Assembly (NCBI GenBank): GCA_003499925.1
Contig: DNRQ01000112.1
Location: forward strand, 1-9,521
DNA: 9,521 bases
Source of the DNA: Geobacter sp.
GTDB lineage: Bacteria; Desulfobacterota; Desulfuromonadia; Geobacterales; Geobacteraceae
Direction of reading: 5' to 3'
This document shows, piece by piece, positions 1-6,078 of the stretch. The position numbers and the translations under genes were made by a program. The number at the start of each line of letters is the position of its first letter. Positions within the stretch are counted from its first letter, which is position 1. The notes under the pieces were generated by a model. The model saw only the letters and a program-made list of their open reading frames with translations, did no database searches and had not been told where the DNA came from.

Positions 1-11
1 GGGAGTTTTAA

Positions 12-1544
12 TTGTCGCTGATCAACCAAGTCTACTATTTGCACAAAGCGGTATATTTGCAGCCTAAATGGCATGGAGAAGAGGGCGAATGGCAAAAGTT
101 CGCTCAAGATTGCATCCAGCTCGCTCCGCCAAACGAAGGTAACACCGTGTATATGCGCATTGTGCAGGCTATTTGGGACACCAATGATCGCAGATCCTTT
201 GACGAATACGGCATTTCCTGGGAAATCATGAAGCAGGGTTTTATCGAGGCAGACCGGAGTTTCCCCAACTCCCCATGGCTTCTGAACAATTTCTGCAGTG
301 CTGCATGCATTGCCGGAGACAAGGAAACTGCACGCGCCCTATTTAAGCGTATTGGAGATCACCCTTATATCGCGGCGTGGTACTACCCGCCTCGTGTAAG
401 CGAATATAAAAAATGGAGAGATTGGGCGCTAGGCGATAACGAGCCTGGAGCTAAGGCATCAACTCTGTCCTTTCCCGGAGGTACTGAAGATTTCCGCCAA
501 ACGATGCTTCTTGCCAAAGAGGGTGATCCGGAAGCACAACATAAACTGGGGAATTTTTACCTGCGGGGAGAACAGGTAGTGCAGGATGAAACTGAAGCGG
601 CGAAATGGTTTCGCAAAGCCGCAGAACAGGGACATCGTGGCGCGGAGTATGCCTTGGGATCCATTTATTTCAATGGTAACTCCCCGATCGACAGAGATTA
701 TAAGGAGTCGACAAAATGGCACTACATTGCGGCCATACAGGGCGATAGCAACGCAGCGAGTACGTTGGGGGGCATGTACCAGGAGGGGTACGGTCTGAAA
801 AAGGATATTCTAAAGGCGTATATCTGGCACAGCCTGGTAACGCAGTGGAAAGCACCGGAGGTGAAAGAGATTGCAGCCAAGCTTACTCCGCAGCAACTGA
901 ATCAGACGGAACTGGAGCTGAAGAGGATGAGGGATGAAATACGCGCCAATATGGAGGCCGCGGAAACGCGCCCGCTGGACCCGTCCAAGATCAAGGTTCC
1001 CGAGATGCAGTATAAGAAACAGATAAAAACGGTGCTGATTCCTCCGGTTACATTGCCCACTGGCAATCTGCTTGAAGGGGTGAAGTGGCAATTCACCAGC
1101 GGGGCACAAGGCAACGAGAATACATTGTCGATGAAGGATGGTGGGGATGGTGAAGCACAGATAAAGATAGATCCACTCCCGGATGGATGTTGCGTACTGG
1201 TTGGCGCAAGAGTTCGACATTCCCGCCAGGAGGCGATTATAAAGGGCGCTCCGTTTTATCTGGTGAATCTGGTAAATCGTGGTTTGAATGACATGCAAAT
1301 AGGTGCGGGGCTCATGGTCGCGCCGACCGTCAAAGAAAAAGATGGCAATTGGTACCAGGTCCAGCCGATATTGTCGTCATTTGAGGCGATCAACCTTCGC
1401 TTTGGTACGGTGGAGGCACGAGAGGAAGAGAAAAAGGGTAGTAATACGGTGCTGTCGGATATAAAGATGGTGATCTTCCAAACCTGCGATGAAGCAAAGA
1501 TAGCCGGAGAGGACCTATTCAAGCAGAGTTCTTCAGGAAGATAA
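12..1544 (+). CDS. Sel1-repeat protein, possibly 5'-truncated
   Basis: This 510-residue protein has three parts. Residues 1-140 are helical, with motifs such as YLQPKWHGEEGEW and SPWLLNNFCSAACIAGDKETA. Residues about 170-280 carry three Sel1-type (TPR-like) repeats, recognisable by the pattern GDPEAQHKLGNFY and EAAKWFRKAAEQGH. A beta-rich C-terminal part of about 170 residues (340-510) is one I do not recognise. Sel1 repeats are protein-interaction scaffolds; no catalytic motif is visible, so the role is unknown. There is no signal peptide or membrane helix. The TTG start has a plausible GGGAG site 6 nt upstream, but an in-frame TAA sits directly before it (9-11). From memory, the N-terminal motif resembles DUF4034-like proteins in which it lies well inside a longer chain, so the gene may be a frameshifted or truncated 3' part. 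Codon use is noticeably more AT-rich than in the other genes, which hints at a different origin. Confidence 0.75.
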   Translation: MSLINQVYYLHKAVYLQPKWHGEEGEWQKFAQDCIQLAPPNEGNTVYMRIVQAIWDTNDRRSFDEYGISWEIMKQGFIEADRSFPNSPWLLNNFCSAACIAGDKETARALFKRIGDHPYIAAWYYPPRVSEYKKWRDWALGDNEPGAKASTLSFPGGTEDFRQTMLLAKEGDPEAQHKLGNFYLRGEQVVQDETEAAKWFRKAAEQGHRGAEYALGSIYFNGNSPIDRDYKESTKWHYIAAIQGDSNAASTLGGMYQEGYGLKKDILKAYIWHSLVTQWKAPEVKEIAAKLTPQQLNQTELELKRMRDEIRANMEAAETRPLDPSKIKVPEMQYKKQIKTVLIPPVTLPTGNLLEGVKWQFTSGAQGNENTLSMKDGGDGEAQIKIDPLPDGCCVLVGARVRHSRQEAIIKGAPFYLVNLVNRGLNDMQIGAGLMVAPTVKEKDGNWYQVQPILSSFEAINLRFGTVEAREEEKKGSNTVLSDIKMVIFQTCDEAKIAGEDLFKQSSSGR

Positions 1545-1565
1545 TTAAGCCTTTGAAATAGAAAA

Positions 1566-1668
1566 CCTGGGAACCAGGAAACGGGTCATACCGCTATTCT
1601 CTGCACTCCAATCAGGTGTTCTTCCCAGATTCCCTTGCGGAATTCCGTATTAATCAAGGGATAGCGGT
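1566..1668. repeat. Nested inverted repeats in spacer after the Sel1 gene
   Basis: The spacer holds several complementary segments. CCTGG at 1566-1570 pairs with CCAGG at 1574-1578. ACCGCTAT at 1590-1597 is the reverse complement of ATAGCGGT at 1661-1668. Inside these, TCCCTTG (1631-1637) matches CAAGGGA (1655-1661), and CGGAATTCCG (1638-1647) is a palindrome. Together, 1655-1668 could pair with the two upstream segments and form a branched RNA structure. It may be a 3' untranslated structure, a small RNA or a decayed repeat; nothing in the sequence decides between these. Confidence 0.45.
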
Positions 1669-1710
1669 TCTGAATCCTCCATAGGTAATACTTGAGGATC
1701 ATGGACGCGC

Positions 1711-1748
1711 AAAGGGGGTGAGCTAACACCGCTCACCCCCTTTCTTTT
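1711..1748 (+). terminator. Rho-independent terminator
   Basis: A perfect 13-bp stem (AAAGGGGGTGAGC at 1711-1723, complement at 1731-1743) closes a 7-nt loop and runs into a T-rich tract (TTTCTTTT, 1741-1748). It lies about 170 bp past the Sel1-gene stop on its strand. It sits between two convergent transcripts and may also block readthrough from nifS, although the T tract is much poorer on that side. Confidence 0.85.
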
Positions 1749-1804
1749 CAATAGCCTTGTTAATATATGTCTTGGTACGGGATTCTTAACTTCCCCCTAC
1801 CTGA

Positions 1805-1825
1805 CCCTCCCCCTCCGGGGGAGGG
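1805..1825 (-). terminator. GC-rich hairpin past nifS, weak terminator candidate
   Basis: A perfect 9-bp stem, CCCTCCCCC (1805-1813) with GGGGGAGGG (1817-1825), closes a 3-nt loop 36 bp beyond the nifS stop. No T run follows on the minus strand, so classical termination is doubtful. It may be one copy of a dispersed C-rich/G-rich intergenic repeat, similar in composition to the hairpin at 4345-4365. Confidence 0.4.
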
Positions 1826-1860
1826 AACTGCCTGGAAGAGTCTGTTAAGTTGTCGGTCCC

Positions 1861-3033
1861 CTACTTTTTGGAGAGGAATTCCCGCCCGAAGGGGGACATC
1901 TCGCGCAGCCTGCTGATGATCGGCGGCAGTTCCTTGATCACCGCATCGATTTCCCCGTCGGTCGTAAAACGGGACAGCGAGAAACGGATCGAGCCGTGGG
2001 CACAGGTGAACGGGACGCCCATGGCGCGAAGCACATGGGAGGGCTCCAGAGAGCCGGAGGTGCAGGCGCTCCCGGAGGAGGCGCAGATCCCCTTCTCGGA
2101 GAGTAGCAGCAGGATTCCCTCGCCCTCGACGAACTCCATGGCGATGGAAAGGGTGTTGGGAAGCCGCTCGGTGCCGCCGCCGTTGATCCTGGTGTTCGGA
2201 ATCAGGGAGGTCAGTTCGCGCTGCAGCCTGTCGCGCAACTCGCGCACCCGGCCGCTCTCCTCGTCCATGTGCGAGAGCGCTACCTCGCACGCCTTGCCCA
2301 TGGCGATGATCGATGCGGTGTTCTCGGTGCCGGCCCTGCGGCCGCGCTCCTGGTGCCCCCCGACCAGCATGGGCCGAAACGGGGTGCCGCGCCGCACGTA
2401 GAGGACGCCGACCCCTTTGGGCGCATGCAGCTTGTGACCCGAGATCGAGAGCATGTCTATGGACGACTGCGCCATGTCCAGGGGGATCTTCCCCACTGCC
2501 TGCACGGCGTCGGTGTGGAACAGGGCGCCCTTCTCTTTCACGATCCTGGCGGCTTCCTCTATCGGGAAGATGACGCCGGTTTCGTTGTTGGCGTACATGA
2601 GCGAAACGATGGCCGTGTCTTCGTCCAGCGCGGCTTTCAGTTCATTCAGGTCGATCTGCCCCTCGGTGTCGACGTTCAGCTCGGTCACCCGGTAGCCGCG
2701 CTTGGTCAGGTTGCGGCACTGGGTCAGGACGGCGGGGTGCTCGACGCGGCTCGTGATGACGTGGCGCTTCTCGGGAAAGACTTCCAGCGCCGAGCGGATC
2801 GCGGCGTTGTCGCTCTCGGTGCCGCAGGCGGTGAAGACGATCTCGTCCGGCAGTGCGCCGAGCAGCGCCGCCACGCGGCCGCGCGCCTCGTCCACTTTCT
2901 TTTGCACCTGGCCGCCGAAGAAATGCATGGAGCCGGGATTGCCGTACAGCTCGCAGAAGTAGGGACGCATCTCCTCGAAAACCCGCTCATCCACCTTGGT
3001 GGTGGCGTTATTGTCAAGATAGATCTCCTTCAT
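1861..3033 (-). CDS. nifS: Cysteine desulfurase NifS
   Basis: This class V, PLP-dependent enzyme takes sulfur from L-cysteine, releasing alanine, and passes it as a persulfide to the NifU scaffold for Fe-S cluster assembly in the cytoplasm. The 390 residues match the family length. The PLP-binding lysine is K201 in SISGHKLHAPKG, and H99 (VEHP) and D175 (HTDAVQ) fit the cofactor pocket. The sulfur-carrying cysteine is C324 in SSGSACTSG. These sit within one residue of the positions I recall for Azotobacter NifS (K202, C325). I chose the ATG at 3033 over the longer open frame because MKEIYLDNNAT is the canonical N-terminus. AGGAGG lies 7 nt upstream (3041-3046), inside the end of nifU. The start codon overlaps the nifU stop (ATGA), so the two are translationally coupled. 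The housekeeping paralogue IscS is the alternative name. Confidence 0.95.
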   Translation of the reverse strand: MKEIYLDNNATTKVDERVFEEMRPYFCELYGNPGSMHFFGGQVQKKVDEARGRVAALLGALPDEIVFTACGTESDNAAIRSALEVFPEKRHVITSRVEHPAVLTQCRNLTKRGYRVTELNVDTEGQIDLNELKAALDEDTAIVSLMYANNETGVIFPIEEAARIVKEKGALFHTDAVQAVGKIPLDMAQSSIDMLSISGHKLHAPKGVGVLYVRRGTPFRPMLVGGHQERGRRAGTENTASIIAMGKACEVALSHMDEESGRVRELRDRLQRELTSLIPNTRINGGGTERLPNTLSIAMEFVEGEGILLLLSEKGICASSGSACTSGSLEPSHVLRAMGVPFTCAHGSIRFSLSRFTTDGEIDAVIKELPPIISRLREMSPFGREFLSKK

Positions 3034-3887
3034 CCCTGTACCTCCTGAACGTTGATGTCGCTGGAGACCATTTCGCGCAGCTTCTGCTCTACGAACTTCG
3101 CCGTGTTCCCGGAGGAGGCGCAGCCGGCGCATGCCTTACGGAAGGCGACCTGCACGTTGGATCCGTCGATGTCGATCAGTTCCAGATCGCCGCCGTCGGC
3201 CCAGAGCTGGGGACGGATCTCGTTCTCCAGGGTCTCCTGGATCAGCTGCATCTTCCTCAGGTTGGTGAGCTTTACCGCAGGCTTCTCCTGCGCCACCTTC
3301 TTCTCCTCGCCCATCACCTCGGCGATCAGTTCCTTGATCTTCGGGATGCAGCCGCCGCAGGCCCCGCCTGCCTTGGTGAAGTGGGTGACCTGATCGGCCG
3401 TGTGCAGCTTGTTGGACGAGATCACCTTCTTCAGGAAAATGTCGGTGAGGCCGAAGCATTTGCAGACGATCTCCCCTTCGGTCTCGACGTGGTCATGGCC
3501 GTGCTTGGGCGCCTCGACGCCGCGGTACTTGGCGATCGCCACCTCGAGCGCCTCCTGACCCATGACCGAACAGTGCATCTTTTCCTCAGGGAGCCCGCCC
3601 AAAAAGTCGGCGATCTCCTGGTTGGTCACCTCCAGAGCCTCGTCCAGCGTCTTTCCCTTCACCATCTCGGTGAGGGCCGAAGATGAAGCGATGGCGCTGC
3701 CGCAGCCGAAGGTCTGGAACTTGGCGTCGACGATGCGCTCCTTCTTCTCGTCCAGCTTTATAAAAAGTTTAAGGGCATCGCCGCAGGCCAGGCTTCCCAC
3801 CTCGCCAACCGCATCCGCATCCGCTATCTCGCCAACGTTCCTCGGGTTCAGGAAATGTTCTTTTACCTTATCTGTATAGTCCCACAT
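3030..3887 (-). CDS. nifU: Three-domain Fe-S scaffold NifU
   Basis: NifU builds Fe-S clusters with sulfur from NifS and hands them to apo-proteins. All three modules of full-length NifU are present in 285 residues. The N-terminal IscU-like scaffold (1-125) has C35, C62 and C106 plus the D37 that makes its cluster labile. The central BFD-like [2Fe-2S] domain (about 138-190) has C142, C144, C177 and C180. The C-terminal Nfu domain (about 210-280) has the CAGC pair C253/C256. AGGAGGG (3891-3897) lies just upstream of the ATG at 3887. The gene is first in an operon with nifS. No iscR, hscBA or nitrogenase gene lies in the window, so it could serve general Fe-S assembly or nitrogenase; I cannot tell which. 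A histidine-rich bit (KHGHDH, 128-133) links the first two domains. Confidence 0.95.
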   Translation of the reverse strand: MWDYTDKVKEHFLNPRNVGEIADADAVGEVGSLACGDALKLFIKLDEKKERIVDAKFQTFGCGSAIASSSALTEMVKGKTLDEALEVTNQEIADFLGGLPEEKMHCSVMGQEALEVAIAKYRGVEAPKHGHDHVETEGEIVCKCFGLTDIFLKKVISSNKLHTADQVTHFTKAGGACGGCIPKIKELIAEVMGEEKKVAQEKPAVKLTNLRKMQLIQETLENEIRPQLWADGGDLELIDIDGSNVQVAFRKACAGCASSGNTAKFVEQKLREMVSSDINVQEVQG

Positions 3888-3913
3888 AGACCCTCCTCTA
3901 AAATAGTCCGGTT

Positions 3914-3942
3914 ATAATAGCGCAAAGCTGGTTGAAAGAGAA
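3914..3942 (-). promoter_or_regulatory. Candidate nifU promoter
   Basis: On the minus strand a TATTAT hexamer (3914-3919) lies 27 bp upstream of the nifU start codon, with TTCTCT (3937-3942) 17 nt further up as a poor -35. I looked for a sigma-54 GG-N10-GC pattern in the same region and found none. If this is the promoter, the operon is sigma-70-type and the weak -35 would suit an activator. Confidence 0.35.
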
Positions 3943-3993
3943 CCCAAAAACGTCACTGATATCACAGCGTAGCACTCAGGTATCCCGGCATCC

Positions 3994-4007
3994 TTGACCA
4001 GGATCAA
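3994..4007. promoter_or_regulatory. FNR/CRP-family-like box upstream of nifU
   Basis: TTGAC-CAGG-ATCAA matches the FNR consensus TTGAT-N4-ATCAA at 9 of 10 fixed positions. Its centre is about 93 bp upstream of the start site implied by the candidate nifU promoter, a spacing used by class I activators of this family. The match could be chance; it is sequence similarity only. Confidence 0.35.
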
Positions 4008-4055
4008 CAGACGATGCAATTCCCGCTCCTTTTTCCGGTTGGGAGTTAAAGCTTC

Positions 4056-4180
4056 AACGCGGAGACGCAGAGGCGCTGAGACGCAGAGAGAAGACAACAG
4101 CATGGTTTTATGCCGATATCCTGTCCAGGTCAGCCTTCCCTGTTTTTCTCCGCGTCCCTGCGTCTCTGCGCCTCTGCGTT
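4056..4180. repeat. Inverted arrays of an 8-bp tandem repeat
   Basis: The left arm (4057-4088) is four tandem octamers: ACGCGGAG, ACGCAGAG, GCGCTGAG, ACGCAGAG. The right arm (4148-4179) holds four octamers of the same family on the opposite strand. Extended to 37 bp (4056-4092 against 4144-4180 reversed), the arms agree at 30 positions, and 6 of the 7 differences are purine-for-purine. About 51 bp lie between them. Any transcript from either strand would fold into a long hairpin. I know similar ACGCAGAG-type elements from intergenic regions of many environmental bacteria; their function is not established. No open frame is associated with it. Confidence 0.8.
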
Positions 4181-4203
4181 AAGGCTTGCCCGAAACAAGA
4201 GAA

Positions 4204-4245
4204 AGGCATGCCCTGCAGAAGGACAGAGTTCCGCAGGGCATGCCT
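4204..4245. repeat. Perfect 13-bp inverted repeat
   Basis: AGGCATGCCCTGC (4204-4216) and its exact reverse complement (4233-4245) flank a 16-nt loop. The 12-bp palindrome CTGTTTAAACAG (4244-4255) adjoins it. No T tract follows on either strand, so it is not an obvious terminator. It lies in the repeat-rich spacer between the pgm-family gene and nifU. Confidence 0.7.
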
Positions 4246-4291
4246 GTTTAAACAGCAGATTGGGTGGTCTGGGCAGCAGAGCAGTAAGGGG

Positions 4292-4325
4292 TGCCCACGA
4301 ATCAGCTCCGACGCAGATGCCCACG
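4292..4325. repeat. Short direct repeats TGCCCACG
   Basis: TGCCCACG occurs at 4292-4299 and again at 4318-4325, 26 bp apart. A complementary TGGGCA lies just before them (4270-4275). These look like worn pieces of a dispersed intergenic repeat. The rest of 4256-4344 shows nothing coding. Confidence 0.35.
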
Positions 4326-4344
4326 TTGCTAGATCCCCCCCGAC

Positions 4345-4365
4345 CCCCCCTTTTACAAAGGGGGG
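4345..4365 (-). terminator. C-rich/G-rich hairpin beyond the pgm-family gene
   Basis: CCCCCCTTT (4345-4353) pairs perfectly with AAAGGGGGG (4357-4365) around a 3-nt loop, 34 bp past the stop of the phosphohexomutase gene. A further G run at 4379-4384 and C runs at 4335-4341 allow alternative pairings. No T tract follows on the minus strand, so it may be a dispersed repeat that only slows transcription. Confidence 0.4.
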
Positions 4366-4399
4366 AGGTTTTTACGAAGGGGGGAACAGATGTTATCCC

Positions 4400-5818
4400 T
4401 CACCCCAGGATGAACTGCCTGCCGGCCTCTACCAGCGCCTGCAGACGCTCTTCGCTGGAGGCCTCGCAGTAAAGCCGCACCACCGGCTCGGTGCCGGACT
4501 TGCGGAACAGGAGCCAGCTGCCGTCTTCGAGGATGAACTTGTTGCCGTCCACCGTGATCCGCTCTTTCACCGGCTCGCCGGCAAAACTCGACGGGGTGGC
4601 CGCGATCCGCTCGGGAAATACGGCCTCGAGCTCGGGGGACAGGGTGAGGTTCACCCGCTTGGTGAGATAGCGGCCGACCTTGCTGTAGAGCCGCTCCAGC
4701 TGAGCCTTTACCGGCATCCCCTCGCGGGCTACCATCTCGGCCACCAGCAGGCAGGCGAGGATGCCGTCCTTCTCGGGGACATGCCCCTTGATGGTGAGAC
4801 CGGCGCTCTCCTCGCCGCCGATGATGATCTTGTCCTGGCTGATCAGCTCGCCTATATACTTGAATCCCACCGGCGTCTCGAAAACCTCGACGCCGTGCAG
4901 CTTCGCCACGGCATCGACCAGGTGGGAGGTGGCGACGGAGCGCCCGACGCCGCCGGTCATGCCTTTTACCCTGATCAGGTAGTCAAGGAGCAGAGCGATG
5001 ATATAATTGGGCTCGATAAAACTGCCGTCGCCGTCGACGATGCCGAAACGGTCGGCGTCGCCGTCGGTCGCGATCCCCAGGTGGATCTCCGGGTCCTGCT
5101 GCACCAGCTTGATGAAATCCTGGATGTACTTCTCCGACGGCTCCGGGGGGAATCCGCCGAAATAGGGGTCCCGGTTCGCGTTCATCTGCACCACCTGTAC
5201 GCCGTGCGCCTTCAGCGGCTCGGCCAGATAGCCGCGGGCGGTGCCGTAGAGCGGATTCACGGCGATGGTGCCGAGCTTCGCGATAACCGGGAAATCGACC
5301 TTCTGCGCCAGATCGTCCAGGTAGGCCTGCATCGGATCGATCTCGACCAGGAGCCCCCGCTTCATCGCCTCATCGAGGGAGCACTCGGTATAGCAGATCT
5401 CGCCGGCCATCTCGTTGGCGCGCCGCTCTATGTCGTTGGTGGTCTCGGGGAGCGCCGGCCCGCCCGAGGAGGGGGAGAACTTGATGCCGTTATACTCGGG
5501 CGGGTTGTGGCTCGCGGTGAAATTGATGCCGCCGGCCGTGCCGCGCCTCAGGATCTCGAAGGCGATCACCGGGGTCGGGGTGTCCCGCACGCAGAGAAAG
5601 GTTCTGATACCGGCGCCGGTCAGGACGCGCGCAGCCTCGCGGGCAAACGACTCGCCCATGAAGCGGGAGTCGTACCCCACGATGATGCCCTTGTCGGCCT
5701 CACCTGAGGCCTTGATGTTGTCGGCAATGGCCTGGGTGACCACCTTCACATTCTCGAAGATGAAGTCTTCGCACATGATGCCGCGCCAGCCTGATGTGCC
5801 GAAGGTGATACGCTGCAT
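4400..5818 (-). CDS. Phosphoglucomutase/phosphomannomutase family protein
   Basis: This is an alpha-D-phosphohexomutase, a cytoplasmic enzyme that interconverts sugar 6- and 1-phosphates through a phosphoserine intermediate. It would feed glycogen, lipopolysaccharide or nucleotide-sugar synthesis. At 472 residues it has the four-domain family length with every signature present: the phosphoserine loop TASHNPPEYNG (catalytic S103), the metal loop DGDADR (D252, D254, D256), the sugar-specificity loop GGEESAG (334-340), and the phosphate-binding loop RKSGTEPVVR (439-448). GEESAG with a glutamate pair fits both glucose- and mannose-phosphate enzymes, so substrate is not fixed by sequence. AGGAGG (5824-5829) lies 5 nt before the ATG. 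The gene diverges from the PxxKW gene and shares its regulatory region. It is separated from nifU by 512 bp and is probably transcribed on its own. Confidence 0.92.
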   Translation of the reverse strand: MQRITFGTSGWRGIMCEDFIFENVKVVTQAIADNIKASGEADKGIIVGYDSRFMGESFAREAARVLTGAGIRTFLCVRDTPTPVIAFEILRRGTAGGINFTASHNPPEYNGIKFSPSSGGPALPETTNDIERRANEMAGEICYTECSLDEAMKRGLLVEIDPMQAYLDDLAQKVDFPVIAKLGTIAVNPLYGTARGYLAEPLKAHGVQVVQMNANRDPYFGGFPPEPSEKYIQDFIKLVQQDPEIHLGIATDGDADRFGIVDGDGSFIEPNYIIALLLDYLIRVKGMTGGVGRSVATSHLVDAVAKLHGVEVFETPVGFKYIGELISQDKIIIGGEESAGLTIKGHVPEKDGILACLLVAEMVAREGMPVKAQLERLYSKVGRYLTKRVNLTLSPELEAVFPERIAATPSSFAGEPVKERITVDGNKFILEDGSWLLFRKSGTEPVVRLYCEASSEERLQALVEAGRQFILG

Positions 5819-5849
5819 AAAAACCTCCTGAATAGGGGTGGCTGCCCGG

Positions 5850-5885
5850 GGGGATTTGCCGGCTCCATCGAATCCCCGCAGGGGG
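5850..5885 (-). other. Mutually exclusive hairpins in the pgm-family leader
   Basis: In the presumed 5' leader, CCCC at 5874-5877 can pair either with GGGG at 5881-5884 (3-nt loop) or, as part of AATCCCC (5871-5877), with GGGGATT at 5850-5856 (14-nt loop). Both cannot form at once, and the ribosome site lies about 20 nt beyond. This is the architecture of a leader switch, but GC-rich DNA makes such pairs common. I recognise no known riboswitch class. Confidence 0.25.
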
Positions 5886-5927
5886 TGAAAACCCGCGCGC
5901 AGAGCAGCCTGATTAAAGAATTGCTAA

Positions 5928-5956
5928 AGATTAATGCATAGGTTTTTCAGAGTCAA
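5928..5956 (-). promoter_or_regulatory. Candidate promoter of the pgm-family gene
   Basis: On the minus strand TTGACT (5951-5956) is followed after 17 nt by TAATCT (5928-5933). The -35 is good and the -10 poor. Transcription would begin near 5921, giving a leader of about 100 nt. The -35 lies 10 bp from the repeat pair at 5967-6003. Confidence 0.45.
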
Positions 5957-5966
5957 GCTTTACAAA

Positions 5967-6003
5967 AAAAGATGCGACTTTTCCGGAAAAGATGCGAACT
6001 TTT
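5967..6003. promoter_or_regulatory. Direct repeat pair between divergent promoters, candidate operator
   Basis: AAAAGATGCGACTTTT (5967-5982) is repeated as AAAAGATGCGAACTTTT (5987-6003). The starts are 20 bp apart, about two DNA turns. The junction is a perfect 14-bp palindrome, CTTTTCCGGAAAAG (5978-5991). The pair ends 4 bp before the -35 of the PxxKW gene and begins 10 bp from the -35 of the divergent pgm-family gene. That is where a regulator acting on both promoters would bind. I do not recognise the site. Confidence 0.5.
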
Positions 6004-6007
6004 AGAG

Positions 6008-6037
6008 TTGACTTTTTTCTTTCTAAATTGGTAGAGT
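6008..6037 (+). promoter_or_regulatory. Candidate promoter of the PxxKW gene
   Basis: TTGACT (6008-6013) is followed, after an AT-rich 18-nt spacer, by TAGAGT (6032-6037), a sigma-70-like pair matching at 5 and 4 of 6 positions. Transcription would begin near 6044, about 35 nt before the start codon. Confidence 0.55.
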
Positions 6038-6078
6038 AACGACTGTCAACGATTACGAAGGATTCAGGAGGTTTTATC

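Noticed and set aside
3034..3132. A 33-codon N-terminal extension of nifS
   Set aside because: It lies inside nifU, lacks family similarity, and the canonical N-terminus with AGGAGG at the right spacing begins at 3033.
2269..3686. Plus-strand frames of 259 and 277 codons opposite nifS and nifU
   Set aside because: They mirror the true genes, whose catalytic and ligand residues are all intact, and they lack any family motif or ribosome site.
3888..3990. Sigma-54 (-24/-12) promoter before nifU, as expected for nitrogen-fixation control
   Set aside because: I found no GG-N10-GC pair in the correct spacing on the minus strand.
4056..4180. CRISPR array
   Set aside because: The units are 8 bp, directly abutting and in inverted arms. 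There are no unique spacers of CRISPR length and no cas genes.
3912..4472. Small open frames of 62-120 codons in the repeat-rich spacer
   Set aside because: They run through tandem and inverted repeats, lack ribosome sites and give repetitive, arginine-rich translations.
4208..5707. A 499-codon open frame on the plus strand
   Set aside because: It is antisense to the phosphohexomutase gene, starts inside the repeat region and shows no recognisable domain.
5819..5960. A known riboswitch such as a c-di-GMP (GEMM) element in the pgm-family leader
   Set aside because: The conserved GEMM core segments are not present, and the only structure is the short G/C hairpin pair.
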